In this document: positions 1 to 9,391 of the stretch, in pieces
Position numbering within the stretch: the stretch's first letter is position 1
Layout of the letters: each line of letters opens with the position of its first letter
Assembly (NCBI RefSeq): GCF_002939865.1
Contig: NZ_MDEE01000037.1
Span: forward strand, 1 to 47,365
Reading direction: 5' to 3'
Length of the DNA stretch: 47,365 nt
From: Xanthomonas dyei
GTDB lineage: Bacteria; Pseudomonadota; Gammaproteobacteria; Xanthomonadales; Xanthomonadaceae
Notes under the pieces: generated by a model
What the model was told of the DNA's origin: nothing
The model's input: only the letters and a program-made list of their open reading frames with translations
The model's database searches: none
Made by a program: the position numbers and the translations under genes

Positions 1-69
1 AAGTGAAACGCAGCTGCGCCGATGGTAGTGTGGCTCAAGCCATGCGAGAGTAGGTCATCGCCAGGGGCT
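1..69 (+). rRNA. rrf: 5S ribosomal RNA, 3' part
   Basis: The first ~69 bases read as the 3' half of a gammaproteobacterial 5S rRNA: GTGAAACGCAGCTGCGCCGATGG, split here as GTGAAACGC then GCGCCGATGG, followed by GTAGTGTGG and GAGAGTAGGTCATCGCCAGG near the 3' end. The 5' part lies before the window. It is followed directly by a strong terminator, as expected at the end of an rrn operon. Confidence 0.93.
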
Positions 70-76
70 TTACCCG

Positions 77-106
77 AAACCCTCAGTCCAACCGGACTGA
101 GGGTTT
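77..106 (+). terminator. Rho-independent terminator of the rRNA operon
   Basis: A perfect 13-bp stem (77-89 pairing with 94-106) closes a four-base AACC loop and runs into a T-rich tail (TTTCTTCTT). It lies 8 bases after the 5S rRNA end, so it ends the rrn transcript. Confidence 0.92.
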
Positions 107-109
107 CTT

Positions 110-428
110 CTTGCCTGGCCGTTAGAAAAAATAACTGCAACTCAGCCAAACACGTGCACCGCTTGCCTCGCCACAAACGACAGGCACATGGCTGGTTGGC
201 GCGTACCAGCCAATCTGCATTGCGTTACGTGAGTTCGGACCACGTGCAGCTAGGCAACGATGACCCACACCACATGCGTCGCTCACAAAACCTTGCTCGC
301 AAACCCTTGGCTGTGCTCCTGGAGACCGCTCTCTGGTGGCTGACTGACCGCCGCTTGATTGCTTTTCAGCATGCGGACCTCCATATCGTGCCGTGCCGGT
401 GCGTGACCGGCTGTTGCTGGATGCGCTG
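110..428. other. Spacer with no recognised gene
   Basis: This 319-bp stretch lies between the rRNA terminator and mutM. The open frames here have no recognisable protein content. It must hold the mutM promoter, but no convincing -35/-10 pair was found. Confidence 0.6.
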
Positions 429-1244
429 ATGCCGGAATTGCCTGAAGTCGAAACTACGGTGCGCGGCCTAGCGCCGCATTTGGTCGGGCAGCGCATCCAT
501 GGGGTGATCCTGCGTCGGCCGGATCTGCGTTGGCCCATTGCCGAGCAGATCGAGCGCTTGCTTCCTGGAGCTACCATCACGCACGTCCGTCGACGTGCCA
601 AGTATCTGCTGATGGATACCGATGCTGGTGGGAGTGCACTACTGCATTTGGGAATGTCGGGGAGCTTGCGTGTACTGCCTGGTGACACGCTGCCGCGCGC
701 ACATGATCATGTAGATATAAGCCTGCAGAACGGGCGTGTGCTGCGCTTCAATGACCCGCGACGGTTTGGTTGCCTGCTGTGGCAATCCGACACCCAGGTG
801 CATGAGCTGCTTGCTGCGCTAGGTCCGGAACCATTATCTGAGGCATTTACTGGCGATTATCTCTATGCGCTATCGCGCGGTCGTCGCGCTGCAGTCAAAA
901 CCTTTCTGATGGATCAGGCAGTGGTTGTCGGCGTGGGAAATATCTATGCCGCTGAGAGCCTGCATCGTGCCGGAATCAGCCCCTTGCGCGAGGCCGGAAA
1001 AGTATCACTCGAGCGTTATCGGAGCCTGGCGACCGCGGTAAAGGAGATCTTGGGATATGCGATCCAGCGCGGCGGCACGACATTGCGCGACTTCATCAGC
1101 CCGGACGGGGCACCTGGCTATTTCGAGCAGGAACTGACGGTCTACGGTCGCGAGGGTGAGCCCTGCAAACAGTGCGGGCGGGCCTTGAAACACGCAACGA
1201 TTGGACAGCGCGCGACGGTGTGGTGCAGCAGTTGCCAGCGTTGA
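429..1244 (+). CDS. mutM: Formamidopyrimidine-DNA glycosylase (Fpg/MutM)
   Basis: This base-excision repair enzyme removes 8-oxoguanine and other oxidised purines and cuts the abasic site. The protein is 271 aa, the normal length. It starts MPELPEVE, which places the catalytic proline immediately after the initiator Met, followed by the catalytic glutamate. An upstream in-frame ATG at 393 is rejected because catalysis needs that proline at the mature N-terminus. Lys58 (Lys57 in the mature numbering) and the VGNIYAAE segment are conserved. The C-terminus has the four-cysteine zinc finger (CKQC ... CSSC) that binds DNA. It probably has its own transcript, since the rRNA terminator lies upstream. 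Confidence 0.97.
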   Translation: MPELPEVETTVRGLAPHLVGQRIHGVILRRPDLRWPIAEQIERLLPGATITHVRRRAKYLLMDTDAGGSALLHLGMSGSLRVLPGDTLPRAHDHVDISLQNGRVLRFNDPRRFGCLLWQSDTQVHELLAALGPEPLSEAFTGDYLYALSRGRRAAVKTFLMDQAVVVGVGNIYAAESLHRAGISPLREAGKVSLERYRSLATAVKEILGYAIQRGGTTLRDFISPDGAPGYFEQELTVYGREGEPCKQCGRALKHATIGQRATVWCSSCQR

Positions 1245-1440
1245 GGTATGGCAGGATTTTTTTAACAGTTCCTGTTGCCTCCCGGATCAGATGGATCTTC
1301 GCGATCGATGTGCAGCCTCAACGGATAAGCCGCCGGCCGAGCGATCAATGGTTCCGCCTTCGCAGTAACAAGATGCAAACGGCTAGTTTCCACACGTGCA
1401 CCACCCCACAATCGCTACGTCCTGCATTTGGAACTGCGTT

Positions 1441-2544
1441 ATGCCCATGTCACGGCCTCTTTTCATTCTTCTGGTGACTGGCGGGGTACTGGCGTTATCG
1501 CTTCCTGGCAAGGCGCATGCGGATGAGCCCGCGACAACCGGCCTCGCGCCAATAGAACGTATCCAGCTGCGCAACGATGCAGTGGAGCTAACCGCTACGC
1601 CGGCATTTGGTGGACGCGTACTGTCCTTCAACCTGCGCGGACACCCTAGTGTGTTGAAGATCGGAGCGGCAGTGGATCGCCAGCCCGCGCCTACGGTGTC
1701 TGCTAGCGCAGGCGATGTTCCGTATCTCGGTCATGATGTGTGGGTGGGGCCGCAAAGTCAGTGGTGGCTGCATCAGCAGGTCAATCTTGAGCGCAAAGCC
1801 GCCGCTGCGGTGTGGCCGCCGGATCCGTATCTCTCGTTGGCCAGTACGCGGGCCGTGGTACGTGGACCGACCGAGATGAGCCTGCTGGGCGTGCCCAGCC
1901 CGGTGACGGGCGTGCAACTGAGCAAGCGCATCGCGTTGTCCACTGCACGCGCGGACACGGTGGAGGTCCAGGCCACGGCGCGCAATATTCGCAAGGATGC
2001 GATCGCTTGGGACCTCTGGTTCAACACCCGCGTTGCGGCCAGTACGCGGGTCTTCGTACCGGTGGCCGATGCCGGCGATATTCGGGTGCAACCGCCGAGC
2101 GAGCCAGGCACGGTGCCGCCCGTGTTCGGTCACCATGCGGGCGTTCTGGCGTTGCGTGCCGACGTACGTGATGACGGCATGGTCCAACGCGGCAAGGTGT
2201 TGCTGCAACCATCGGCGGGCTGGATGGCCGGCTTTGCCGGTGCGCAGGTGCTGGTGATCCGCTTCGTGCATCAGCCGTTGGCCGCGATCCATCCGGAACA
2301 AGGACAGGTGGAGCTGTACCTGGATGCCCCGCCGCTGCATCCCGACCAGGGCTTGCTGGAAATGGAGGTGCATGCACCGTATCGCCAGCTTGTGCCAGGT
2401 GCGCAGATGCAGGCGCACGAGCAGTGGACGTTGCTGCAGTACAGCGGACCGGACGATGTGCGGGCGCAGCGGCGCTTCCTGTGCAGCAAGGCGACAGAGC
2501 TGGCTTTGGACAACGCGTGCGAAGCCGCAGCTGCGGCCCCTTGA
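1441..2544 (+). CDS. Secreted protein, DUF4380-like
   Basis: A protein of about 367 aa with a Sec signal peptide (hydrophobic core after MSRP, likely cleavage after AHA), so probably periplasmic. The mature N-terminal part, with IERIQLRNDAVEL and PAFGGRVLSF, resembles DUF4380 proteins, which have a galactose-mutarotase-like beta-sandwich fold; this is recalled family knowledge and was not searched. The start could be ATG 1441 or 1447; GGAAC at 1430 favours 1441. It ends 68 bp before opgD on the same strand, so the two may be co-transcribed. That would suit a role with periplasmic glucan or another sugar polymer, but this is inference only. Confidence 0.7.
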   Translation: MPMSRPLFILLVTGGVLALSLPGKAHADEPATTGLAPIERIQLRNDAVELTATPAFGGRVLSFNLRGHPSVLKIGAAVDRQPAPTVSASAGDVPYLGHDVWVGPQSQWWLHQQVNLERKAAAAVWPPDPYLSLASTRAVVRGPTEMSLLGVPSPVTGVQLSKRIALSTARADTVEVQATARNIRKDAIAWDLWFNTRVAASTRVFVPVADAGDIRVQPPSEPGTVPPVFGHHAGVLALRADVRDDGMVQRGKVLLQPSAGWMAGFAGAQVLVIRFVHQPLAAIHPEQGQVELYLDAPPLHPDQGLLEMEVHAPYRQLVPGAQMQAHEQWTLLQYSGPDDVRAQRRFLCSKATELALDNACEAAAAAP

Positions 2545-2612
2545 CGCGCGCGCGCGTCCACGCCGGGCTTGTTGGCTATGATGTCGCCCAATCCCCGATC
2601 AGATCGATGCGC

Positions 2613-4214
2613 ATGCAACGACGCCACTTCCTGAAGAATGCCGCTGCCGCCTTGGCCGCGCTCGGTTTACCGGCATTGCCGCAGTGGGCGTTGGCGGCCA
2701 AGGCCGTGGGGCTGCGTCGGCTCGGGCAGCCGCAGCCGTTCGACTATGCGTGGCTCAAGGGGCAGGCGCGTGCGCTGGCCAAGGCGCCGTACAAAAGCCA
2801 CAAGCAGGTGCTGCCGGGGCCGCTGGAAGCGTTGAACTGGGATCAGTATCAGTCGATCCGCTATCGGCAGGACCATGCGTTGTGGGCCGACGGCAATGGC
2901 AAGTTTCAGTCGAAGTTCTTCCACCTGGGGCTGTACTTCCACACCCCGGTGCACATCTACGACATCGTCGATGGCAAGGCCCAGCAGCTGGCCTACGACC
3001 CGGCTGCGTTCGATTACGGCAGCAGCGGGCTAGGCGGCAAGCAGTTACCGAAGGATCTGGGCTTTGCCGGCTTCCGGCTCAACACGCGCAAGGACACCGA
3101 TCGCGACTTTTCGGCGTTTCTGGGCGCGAGCTATTTCCGTGCGGTGGGCAAGGAAGGCCAGTACGGACAGTCGGCGCGCGGGCTGGCGATCGATACCGGC
3201 ACCGGTGGACCGGAAGAGTTTCCGGATTTCATCGCCTACTACCTGGAGCAGCCGGCCGACGACTCCGACACCGTGGTGGTCTACGGCCTGCTGGATTCGC
3301 CCAGTGTCGCCGGCGCCTACCGCTTTGCCATCACCAATGGCGACGTGCTGGTGATGGATATCGACAGCGCGCTGTACCCGCGCAAGGCCATCGAGCGGCT
3401 CGGCATCGGCCCGTGCACCAGCATGTACCAGGTCGGCGAAAACGACAGCCGGATGGATTGGGACTGGCGCCCGGAGATCCACGACACCGATGGCCTGGCG
3501 ATGTGGACCGGCGGTGGCGAATGGATCTGGCGGCCGCTGTGCAACCCGCCGCATCTGCGCTTCAACATGTTTGTCGATGAAAACCCGCGTGGGTTCGGGC
3601 TGTTGCAGCGCGACCGCAATTTCGACCATTACCAGGACGACGGCGTGTTCTACGAGAAGCGCCCGTGCCTGTGGGTGGAGCCCAAGAGCGGTTGGGGCAA
3701 GGGCTCGGTGCAGTTGGTCGAGATCCCGACCGTGGACGAGACCTTCGACAATATCGTGGCGTTCTGGAACCCGCAGGCCAAGCCGCAGCCGGGACAAGAG
3801 CTGTTGATGGGCTACCGGTTGTATTGGGGCGCCCAACCGCCGGCCAGTTCGCATTTGGCGCATTGCGTGGCCACCCGCACCGGGTTGGGCGGCATCGTCG
3901 GGCAGAAGCGCAGCCATTTTTCCTGGCGCTTTGCGGTGGACTTTGCCGGCGGAGACTTGCCTGGGTTGGTGAAGGATGCCAAGACCAAGGTCGAAGCGGT
4001 GATCCAGGTGTCGCGCGGCACCACGGAGATTGTCTCGGCGCGGCCGTTGCATGAGCTCAAGGGCTATCGGGCCATGTTCGACCTGGTGCCGCCGGATGAC
4101 AGCATGCAGCAGATCGATATCCGCCTGTACCTGCGCGCCAACGGCAAGCCGCTGACCGAAACCTGGCTCTATCAATGGACGCCGCCGCCGGTGAGCGAGC
4201 GCAAGATCTATTGA
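2613..4214 (+). CDS. opgD: Glucans biosynthesis protein D (OpgD/MdoD)
   Basis: A periplasmic protein of the OpgG/OpgD family, which shapes the backbone of osmoregulated periplasmic glucans. From ATG 2613 it is 533 aa, the length I recall for Xanthomonas OpgD. The N-terminus is a Tat signal with a twin arginine (QRRHFLK) followed by a hydrophobic alanine/leucine stretch ending near ALA. The mature protein starts with the family's FDYAWLKGQA-type region and continues through HTPVHIYDIV and GGGEWIWRP to the end. ATG 2607 lies two codons upstream in frame and is the alternative start. No OpgH partner is in this window. It sits in a known family but was assigned by eye. Confidence 0.96.
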   Translation: MQRRHFLKNAAAALAALGLPALPQWALAAKAVGLRRLGQPQPFDYAWLKGQARALAKAPYKSHKQVLPGPLEALNWDQYQSIRYRQDHALWADGNGKFQSKFFHLGLYFHTPVHIYDIVDGKAQQLAYDPAAFDYGSSGLGGKQLPKDLGFAGFRLNTRKDTDRDFSAFLGASYFRAVGKEGQYGQSARGLAIDTGTGGPEEFPDFIAYYLEQPADDSDTVVVYGLLDSPSVAGAYRFAITNGDVLVMDIDSALYPRKAIERLGIGPCTSMYQVGENDSRMDWDWRPEIHDTDGLAMWTGGGEWIWRPLCNPPHLRFNMFVDENPRGFGLLQRDRNFDHYQDDGVFYEKRPCLWVEPKSGWGKGSVQLVEIPTVDETFDNIVAFWNPQAKPQPGQELLMGYRLYWGAQPPASSHLAHCVATRTGLGGIVGQKRSHFSWRFAVDFAGGDLPGLVKDAKTKVEAVIQVSRGTTEIVSARPLHELKGYRAMFDLVPPDDSMQQIDIRLYLRANGKPLTETWLYQWTPPPVSERKIY

Positions 4215-4461
4215 GTGTGTGCCGGTGCGCGCGGGTGCGCATCGCGTGGTTTCGTCTGCAACGCGGCGTCTTTGTAGAGCGATCCCGGGCGATCGAAGCC
4301 GGAAGCGAAGATGCTGCAGTGATCTCGGCGCGGTGAGTGGATGCCGCACCAGAACATGCGTGTCTCCAAAAGCGCCTGTCTAAGGACGCGCTTCTGTAGC
4401 GCAACCGCACTGCTGCAGGACGCGAACGCCGCCGTGGGGCGGTAGCGCCGGGTTTAAGCAC

Positions 4462-5706
4462 TCAGGCCGAGGTGGTGCCGCTGACCAGGTGCATGCGCGC
4501 ACGTGGTCGTGCGCAGGCCAGCTCCACGCGGAAGCAGGTGCCGTTCTTGCCGCTGGTGATGTGTAGCTCGCCCTGGTGCGCCTGTGCGATCTGCGCGGCC
4601 ATGTGCAGGCCCAGATCCACTTCCGGCACGGGGCGGCCGGCGGTGTGTACGTGGGTGGAGGCGTGCAGCACATCCAGCCGGCGTGGGTCGATGCCATCCA
4701 GATTGCAAACCTCGATGCGCAGGCGGCCGTGTTCGGTGACCGCAACTGCCTTGATCAACGAACTCGGCTGCCCTTGCACCACCGCATTGATCATCATGCT
4801 GCCGAACATCTGTGCCAGCCGCACTGCATCGCCATGTACCGGCTCGTCGATGGCCACATGCGTGGACAGCACCTGGTTGGGGTAGGCGGCCCGAGTTTCG
4901 TCGACCACCTGCGATAGCGCATCGAGCAGATCGCTGCCGTTGGCGTAGTCCAGCTGCAGCCAGTCGCGCTCGATACCGCGCGCGAAATCGCAGGCGAAGT
5001 CGATCAGTTCTTCCATGCGTTGCAAGCTGCGTTGCAGGCAGCGGATGGCGCCGCCCTGGCGCTGGTTGAGCGGGTCGATGGCGAGCATGTCCACCACCGC
5101 ATGCATGGACTGCAGCGGATTGCGCAGGTCGTGGCCGAGGATGCCGATGAACTCTTCGCGCAACCGCGCCGAGGCGCCGGCGCGGCCCAGTTCGCGGCGT
5201 GCGCGCCGCGATTCCTGCGCGCTCTCTTCGGCGCGCTGTTCGGCCTGGATCTGCGCGGCCAGCAACTGCGCGAGCAGCTCGACCTTTTCCACCAGCTGCT
5301 GGTCCATGACCCGCGGCAGCGGGTCCAGCGCGCACAAGGTGCCGAACACGCTGCCATCGTCGAAACGGATCGGCACCGAGACGTAGCTTTCGAAGCCATA
5401 CAGCCGCGGCGAGGGGTGGTCGCGATAGACCGGGTCGTCGGAGGCATGCCCGAACCACACCGCGTTGCCCTTCACCCGCACGCTGTCGCAGAAGGTGGTG
5501 GCCAGCGGCAGCTCGTCGCCCGGCATCAGACCGAAGGACAGCTCGTCGCGCACCTGGCAGGTGATCCAGCGCGCCTCGGTCACCCGCGCGACAGCGGCAA
5601 AGCCCATGCCGGTGAGGCGAGTCAGGATGTTCAGCACATCGGGAACCGACGATAGCCGGCCAACACGCGCGATATCGGCGCGTAACTCGGGGGGAAGCGT
5701 ACCCAT
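4462..5706 (-). CDS. GAF-domain sensor histidine kinase
   Basis: A 414-aa cytoplasmic-type sensor kinase with no membrane segment. An N-terminal GAF domain (about residues 20-165) is followed by a coiled linker rich in Glu/Arg/Ala, an H-box (GILGHDLRNPLQSM, phosphoacceptor His) and an ATPase domain. GGAGG lies 6 bases before ATG 5706, which fixes the start; the longer upstream frame has no coding character. The ATP-binding part is divergent: the N-box reads MINAVVQG, the expected DNGPG motif is NLDGID, and DLGLHMAA replaces the usual GLGL. It may have weak or altered kinase activity. No response regulator is adjacent, so it is an orphan. Confidence 0.85.
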   Translation of the reverse strand: MGTLPPELRADIARVGRLSSVPDVLNILTRLTGMGFAAVARVTEARWITCQVRDELSFGLMPGDELPLATTFCDSVRVKGNAVWFGHASDDPVYRDHPSPRLYGFESYVSVPIRFDDGSVFGTLCALDPLPRVMDQQLVEKVELLAQLLAAQIQAEQRAEESAQESRRARRELGRAGASARLREEFIGILGHDLRNPLQSMHAVVDMLAIDPLNQRQGGAIRCLQRSLQRMEELIDFACDFARGIERDWLQLDYANGSDLLDALSQVVDETRAAYPNQVLSTHVAIDEPVHGDAVRLAQMFGSMMINAVVQGQPSSLIKAVAVTEHGRLRIEVCNLDGIDPRRLDVLHASTHVHTAGRPVPEVDLGLHMAAQIAQAHQGELHITSGKNGTCFRVELACARPRARMHLVSGTTSA

Positions 5707-6125
5707 GTGTGCCTCCCGACAAGTGGATGGTCGCCAGTTTACAGGACTGTGGTTGGGCCTGGTTGTGCGCCAGGCCGCTGCAAGCGATGGCAACGATACG
5801 CCTTGTCGGCCGGTGCCGCTGATGCCGTTGCCAAGACATGCCTGCACCGGTTTCGCGATGCATTCGCAGCATATGGCTCAACGCCAATGCGCGTTGGCGA
5901 TCAGGCAAACCGCCGCCGATGGACGTGTCGCTAGTGCAGCTGTCCAGCGGCGCGATGACTCCACCGCGCCGACCAAGGCGACGGATGATTCGTGCGTTCG
6001 TGCCACACCGTCATCTACCGCTGACGGCGTCGCCATGCGACGTGTGGCGGAATGAGCGGGCACTGCCCGGCGCAGGCCGGACGGACCGAAGCCGCGGTGT
6101 CGCCAGTCGGCAGGATGCCGGTCAC
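5707..6125. other. Spacer with no recognised gene
   Basis: These 419 bp lie between the histidine kinase start and the tdk stop. Frames across it have no family features. It should contain the kinase promoter, but no clear promoter boxes, terminator or repeat were seen. Confidence 0.55.
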
Positions 6126-6761
6126 TCAGGCGTCGGCAGACGGCAGCGGCAAGGCGATTTGCAGTGGGTCGATGCGGCCTTCGCCGCGCATGATCTTCTT
6201 GAACTCGGGGCGGCTGACCGACACGTAGCGCTCGTTGCCGCCGATCTCCACTTGCGGGCCGTCCTGCACCGCATGCCCCTGCGCGTCCACGCGCACGGTC
6301 ATGGTGGCCTTGCTGCCGCTGTGGCAGATGGTCTTGATCTCCTCCAGCTCGTCGGCCCAGGCCAGCAGGAACTGGCTGCCTTCGAACAGCTCGCCGCGAA
6401 AATCCGTCCGCAGGCCGTAGCACAGCACCGGGATGCGTAGCCGGTCGACCACCTCGCTCAACTGCCAGACCTGTGCACGGCTGAGGAACTGCGCCTCATC
6501 GACCAGCACGCAATGCAGGGCGCCCTGGGCGGCGATGTCGCGTTCGACCAGCTGCTGCAGTTCGGTGTCGCGATCGAACGCGCGCCCGTCTGCACGCAAG
6601 CCGATCCGCGATGCGACCACGCCGCTGCCGGCGCGGTGGTCGAGTTTGGGCGTCAGGATCAGCGTGCGCATGCCGCGTTCGCGGTAGTTGTGCGCCGACT
6701 GCAGCAAGGTGGTGGTCTTGCCGGCATTCATCGCCGAATAATAGAAATAGAGCTTGGCCAT
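6126..6761 (-). CDS. tdk: Thymidine kinase
   Basis: Type II thymidine kinase, which phosphorylates thymidine in the pyrimidine salvage pathway. The 211-aa protein has the P-loop ([10 protein letters not shown]), the VDEAQF segment with the catalytic glutamate, and the GGNERYVSV substrate-binding region near the C-terminus. The zinc site that is cysteine-rich in E. coli Tdk looks eroded: ICHSGSKAT stands where ICHCGRKA is expected, and VSVSRPEF where VSVCRKHY is expected. I recall the same sequence in other Xanthomonas Tdk proteins, so this is a lineage trait and not damage. It is divergent from rep. Confidence 0.95.
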   Translation of the reverse strand: MAKLYFYYSAMNAGKTTTLLQSAHNYRERGMRTLILTPKLDHRAGSGVVASRIGLRADGRAFDRDTELQQLVERDIAAQGALHCVLVDEAQFLSRAQVWQLSEVVDRLRIPVLCYGLRTDFRGELFEGSQFLLAWADELEEIKTICHSGSKATMTVRVDAQGHAVQDGPQVEIGGNERYVSVSRPEFKKIMRGEGRIDPLQIALPLPSADA

Positions 6762-6939
6762 CGGGCGATTTTACCGGGCCGGGCGGCTGCATGCAGCGCG
6801 CGCTATTGGTGAGTGCTGCCGCGCGGGCCAACGCGGGCGGGCGCTGCTGCCGTGCCGCCGCACCTGCAGACCTGGCGCGACAGAACCATTCCCCTGCCGA
6901 CCTGAATCCATTGCGCCGGCCAGCCGCAGGCCGCCCCGG

Positions 6940-6945
6940 TACAAT
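6940..6945 (+). promoter_or_regulatory. Possible -10 box of the rep promoter
   Basis: TACAAT lies 24 bases upstream of the rep ATG in the 207-bp tdk-rep divergent spacer. No good -35 hexamer sits 16-18 bp upstream, so only the -10 element is proposed. Confidence 0.35.
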
Positions 6946-6968
6946 GGCGCGCTCTGTCGGAAGCCTCT

Positions 6969-8945
6969 ATGCACGGTCTCAATCCCCCGCAAAGCGCCGC
7001 GGTGCTGCACTGCGAAGGTCCCTTGTTGGTGCTGGCCGGTGCCGGCAGCGGTAAGACGCGCGTGATCGTGGAAAAGATCGCGCATCTGATCGCGATCGGC
7101 CGCTATCCGGCCAAGCGCATCGCCGCGATCACCTTCACCAACAAGTCGGCCAAGGAAATGCGCGAGCGTGTGGCCAAGCGCATCCGCGGCGATGGCGCCG
7201 ATGGCCTGACCATCTGTACCTTCCATGCGCTGGGGCTGAAGTTCCTGCAGATCGAACATGCCGCTGCCGGCTTGAAGCGCGGTTTTTCGATCTTCGATTC
7301 CGACGATGCTGCCGCGCAGATCAAGGACTTGATGCATGGCGCCAAGCCCGACGCGATCGAAGATGCCAAGAACCTGATCTCGCGCGCCAAGAATGCCGGC
7401 CTGTCGCCGGAACAGGCGATGGCCGCGGCGCGCAGCAACCGCGAGAAGGAAGCCGCCAGCCTGTACGAGCGCTACCAGGCGCGATTGACCACCTTCAATG
7501 CGGTCGACTTCGACGATCTGATCCGCCTGCCGGTGCAGATCCTGGAAGCCAACGAAGAGATCGTACTGGGCTGGCGCGAGCGCATCGGCTACCTGCTGGT
7601 GGACGAGTGCCAGGACACCAACGATGCGCAATATCGCCTGCTGAAAATGCTGGCCGGCCCGCGCGGCAACTTCACCTGCGTGGGCGACGACGACCAGAGC
7701 ATCTACGCCTGGCGCGGCGCCAACCCGGAAAACCTGCAGCAGATGGGGCGCGATTACCCGGCGCTGGAAATCATCAAGCTGGAACAGAATTATCGCTGCT
7801 CCAATCGCGTGCTGCGCGCGGCCAATGCGCTGATCGCGCACAACCCGCACGAGCATTTGAAGACGCTGTGGAGCGACCAGGCCGACGGCGAACGTATCCG
7901 CGTGTGGGAATGCCGCGACAGCGAGCACGAAGCCGAAAAGGTCGCTGCGGAGATTTCGTTCCTGGGCACCGCCAAGCAGGTGCCGTGGAGCGATTTCTGC
8001 ATTCTGTTCCGTGGAAACTTCCAGTCGCGGCCGCTGGAAAAAGCCTTGCAGCTGCTGCGCGTGCCGTATCACCTCACCGGCGGCACCGCGTTTTTGGAGC
8101 GTCAGGAGGTCAAGGACGTGCTGTCGTGGCTGCGCCTGATCGTCAACCCCGAGGACGACGCGGCGTTCTTGCGCGCAGTGCAATCGCCCAAGCGCGAAGT
8201 GGGGGCGACCTCGCTGGCGCGGTTGGCCGAGCTGGCCAGTGCGAAGTCGGTGCCGATGTCGCGCGCGGCCGAATCGATGGGCGCATTGCAGCACCTTCCG
8301 CCGCGCGCGGCCAATGGCCTGAGTGCCTTCACCGATATCCTGCGCGACATGCGCGAGCACGCGGCGACCATGCCGGCCGGCGAATTGGTGCGGACGCTGG
8401 CCGACAAGTCCGGCCTGCTCAACGACCTGCGCAATCAATCCAAGGACGACACCGGCTTCCAACGCCGCAAGCGCAACCTGGACGAGTTGGCCGAGTGGTT
8501 CGAAGGCGGCCCACGTGGCGCGAGCGCCAGCGATCTGGCCGCGCAGCTGGCGCTGTTGTCGCGCAACGACAAGGACGACGGCGGCAACCAGGTGCGCATG
8601 ATGACCATGCATGCGTCCAAGGGTCTGGAGTTCCGCTATGTGTTTATCGTCGGCTGCGAAGACGGTGTGCTGCCGCACGAAGTGAGCCTGGAAGAAGGCA
8701 ATCTGCAGGAAGAGCGCCGTCTGCTGTACGTGGGCATCACCCGCGCCAAGGAGCAGCTGTGGATGAGTCACAGCAAGCTGACGCGCAAGTTCGGCGAGCA
8801 TGTGCGGCTCAAGCCGAGCCGGTTCTTCGATGAGATTCCGGCCGAAGAACTGCAGCGCGATGGTGCCGACCCGGTGGCCGATGCCGAACGCAAGAAAGAG
8901 CGTGCCAGCGCCGGGCTGGCGGCGATCCAGGCGTTGTTCGACTAG
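6969..8945 (+). CDS. rep: ATP-dependent DNA helicase Rep (UvrD/Rep family)
   Basis: A 658-aa superfamily 1A 3'-5' DNA helicase that helps restart stalled forks and clears proteins from DNA ahead of the fork. All family motifs are visible in order: Walker A LAGAGSGKT near the N-terminus, motif Ia ITFTNKSAKEM, Walker B VDECQDTN, motif III GDDDQSIYAWRGA, motif IV QNYRCS, motif V MTMHASKGLEF and motif VI LLYVGITRAKE. Length matches Rep (E. coli Rep 673 aa) and not UvrD (~720 aa). GGAAG precedes the ATG. It is a single gene between tdk and a repeat-bearing spacer. Confidence 0.95.
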   Translation: MHGLNPPQSAAVLHCEGPLLVLAGAGSGKTRVIVEKIAHLIAIGRYPAKRIAAITFTNKSAKEMRERVAKRIRGDGADGLTICTFHALGLKFLQIEHAAAGLKRGFSIFDSDDAAAQIKDLMHGAKPDAIEDAKNLISRAKNAGLSPEQAMAAARSNREKEAASLYERYQARLTTFNAVDFDDLIRLPVQILEANEEIVLGWRERIGYLLVDECQDTNDAQYRLLKMLAGPRGNFTCVGDDDQSIYAWRGANPENLQQMGRDYPALEIIKLEQNYRCSNRVLRAANALIAHNPHEHLKTLWSDQADGERIRVWECRDSEHEAEKVAAEISFLGTAKQVPWSDFCILFRGNFQSRPLEKALQLLRVPYHLTGGTAFLERQEVKDVLSWLRLIVNPEDDAAFLRAVQSPKREVGATSLARLAELASAKSVPMSRAAESMGALQHLPPRAANGLSAFTDILRDMREHAATMPAGELVRTLADKSGLLNDLRNQSKDDTGFQRRKRNLDELAEWFEGGPRGASASDLAAQLALLSRNDKDDGGNQVRMMTMHASKGLEFRYVFIVGCEDGVLPHEVSLEEGNLQEERRLLYVGITRAKEQLWMSHSKLTRKFGEHVRLKPSRFFDEIPAEELQRDGADPVADAERKKERASAGLAAIQALFD

Positions 8946-9196
8946 CCACGGCTGATCAAGCCACCGTGCTTGTCGTCGGATGGGCGCGGCCGGTGCGTGG
9001 TTAGCGTTTGGCACCGCGGTCTGGCACGCGCCAGCGTATTGGCGGCGGTGCGCCGGCCGTTCCAGGCGTGTCATGCGCTTCAATACGCATGCGAGTGGCT
9101 GCTGCACGGATCCGTACACTGCCGCATTGCATTGCATCGCGGCAGTGATCGGTTGTCGAAAGACTGGCGTTTGCTGCGCGCGGAATGGATTGTGAC

Positions 9197-9250
9197 CATC
9201 GACATCGACATCGACATCGACATCGACATCGACATCGACATCGACATCGA
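9197..9250. repeat. Nine-copy hexanucleotide tandem repeat (CATCGA)n
   Basis: Nine uninterrupted, identical copies of CATCGA fill 9197-9250. They lie in the 446-bp spacer between rep and the GNAT gene (8946-9391), about 140 bp upstream of the GNAT start. The rest of the spacer holds no recognisable gene. Frames through the repeat would give Ile-Asp (plus) or Val-Asp (minus) runs, but these frames have no plausible protein around them. Because six is a multiple of three, copy changes would not shift a frame; an effect would have to come from spacing in a promoter region. Confidence 0.95.
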
Positions 9251-9391
9251 CGTGCCAGGTTGGCGACACGTGCATGCACGGCGCGGATCGTCTGCTGGAT
9301 GATTGCCGGACCCACCTGGCTGTAGCGCGCCGAGGCTTGCCAGCGGCACACCCGCACGGCAGTCTGGTTTTTCCTGCTGCAGGAGTGCGCT

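Noticed and set aside
9197..9250. CRISPR-like array
   Set aside because: The units are contiguous six-base repeats with no spacers.
6771..9275. 834-codon minus-strand open frame opposite rep
   Set aside because: It is the antisense shadow of rep in GC-rich DNA; its content is His/Arg/Gln-rich with no domain, while the plus strand has all helicase motifs.
8970..9302. 110-aa frame with an Ile-Asp repeat
   Set aside because: The only striking part is the DNA hexamer repeat; the flanks have no protein character.
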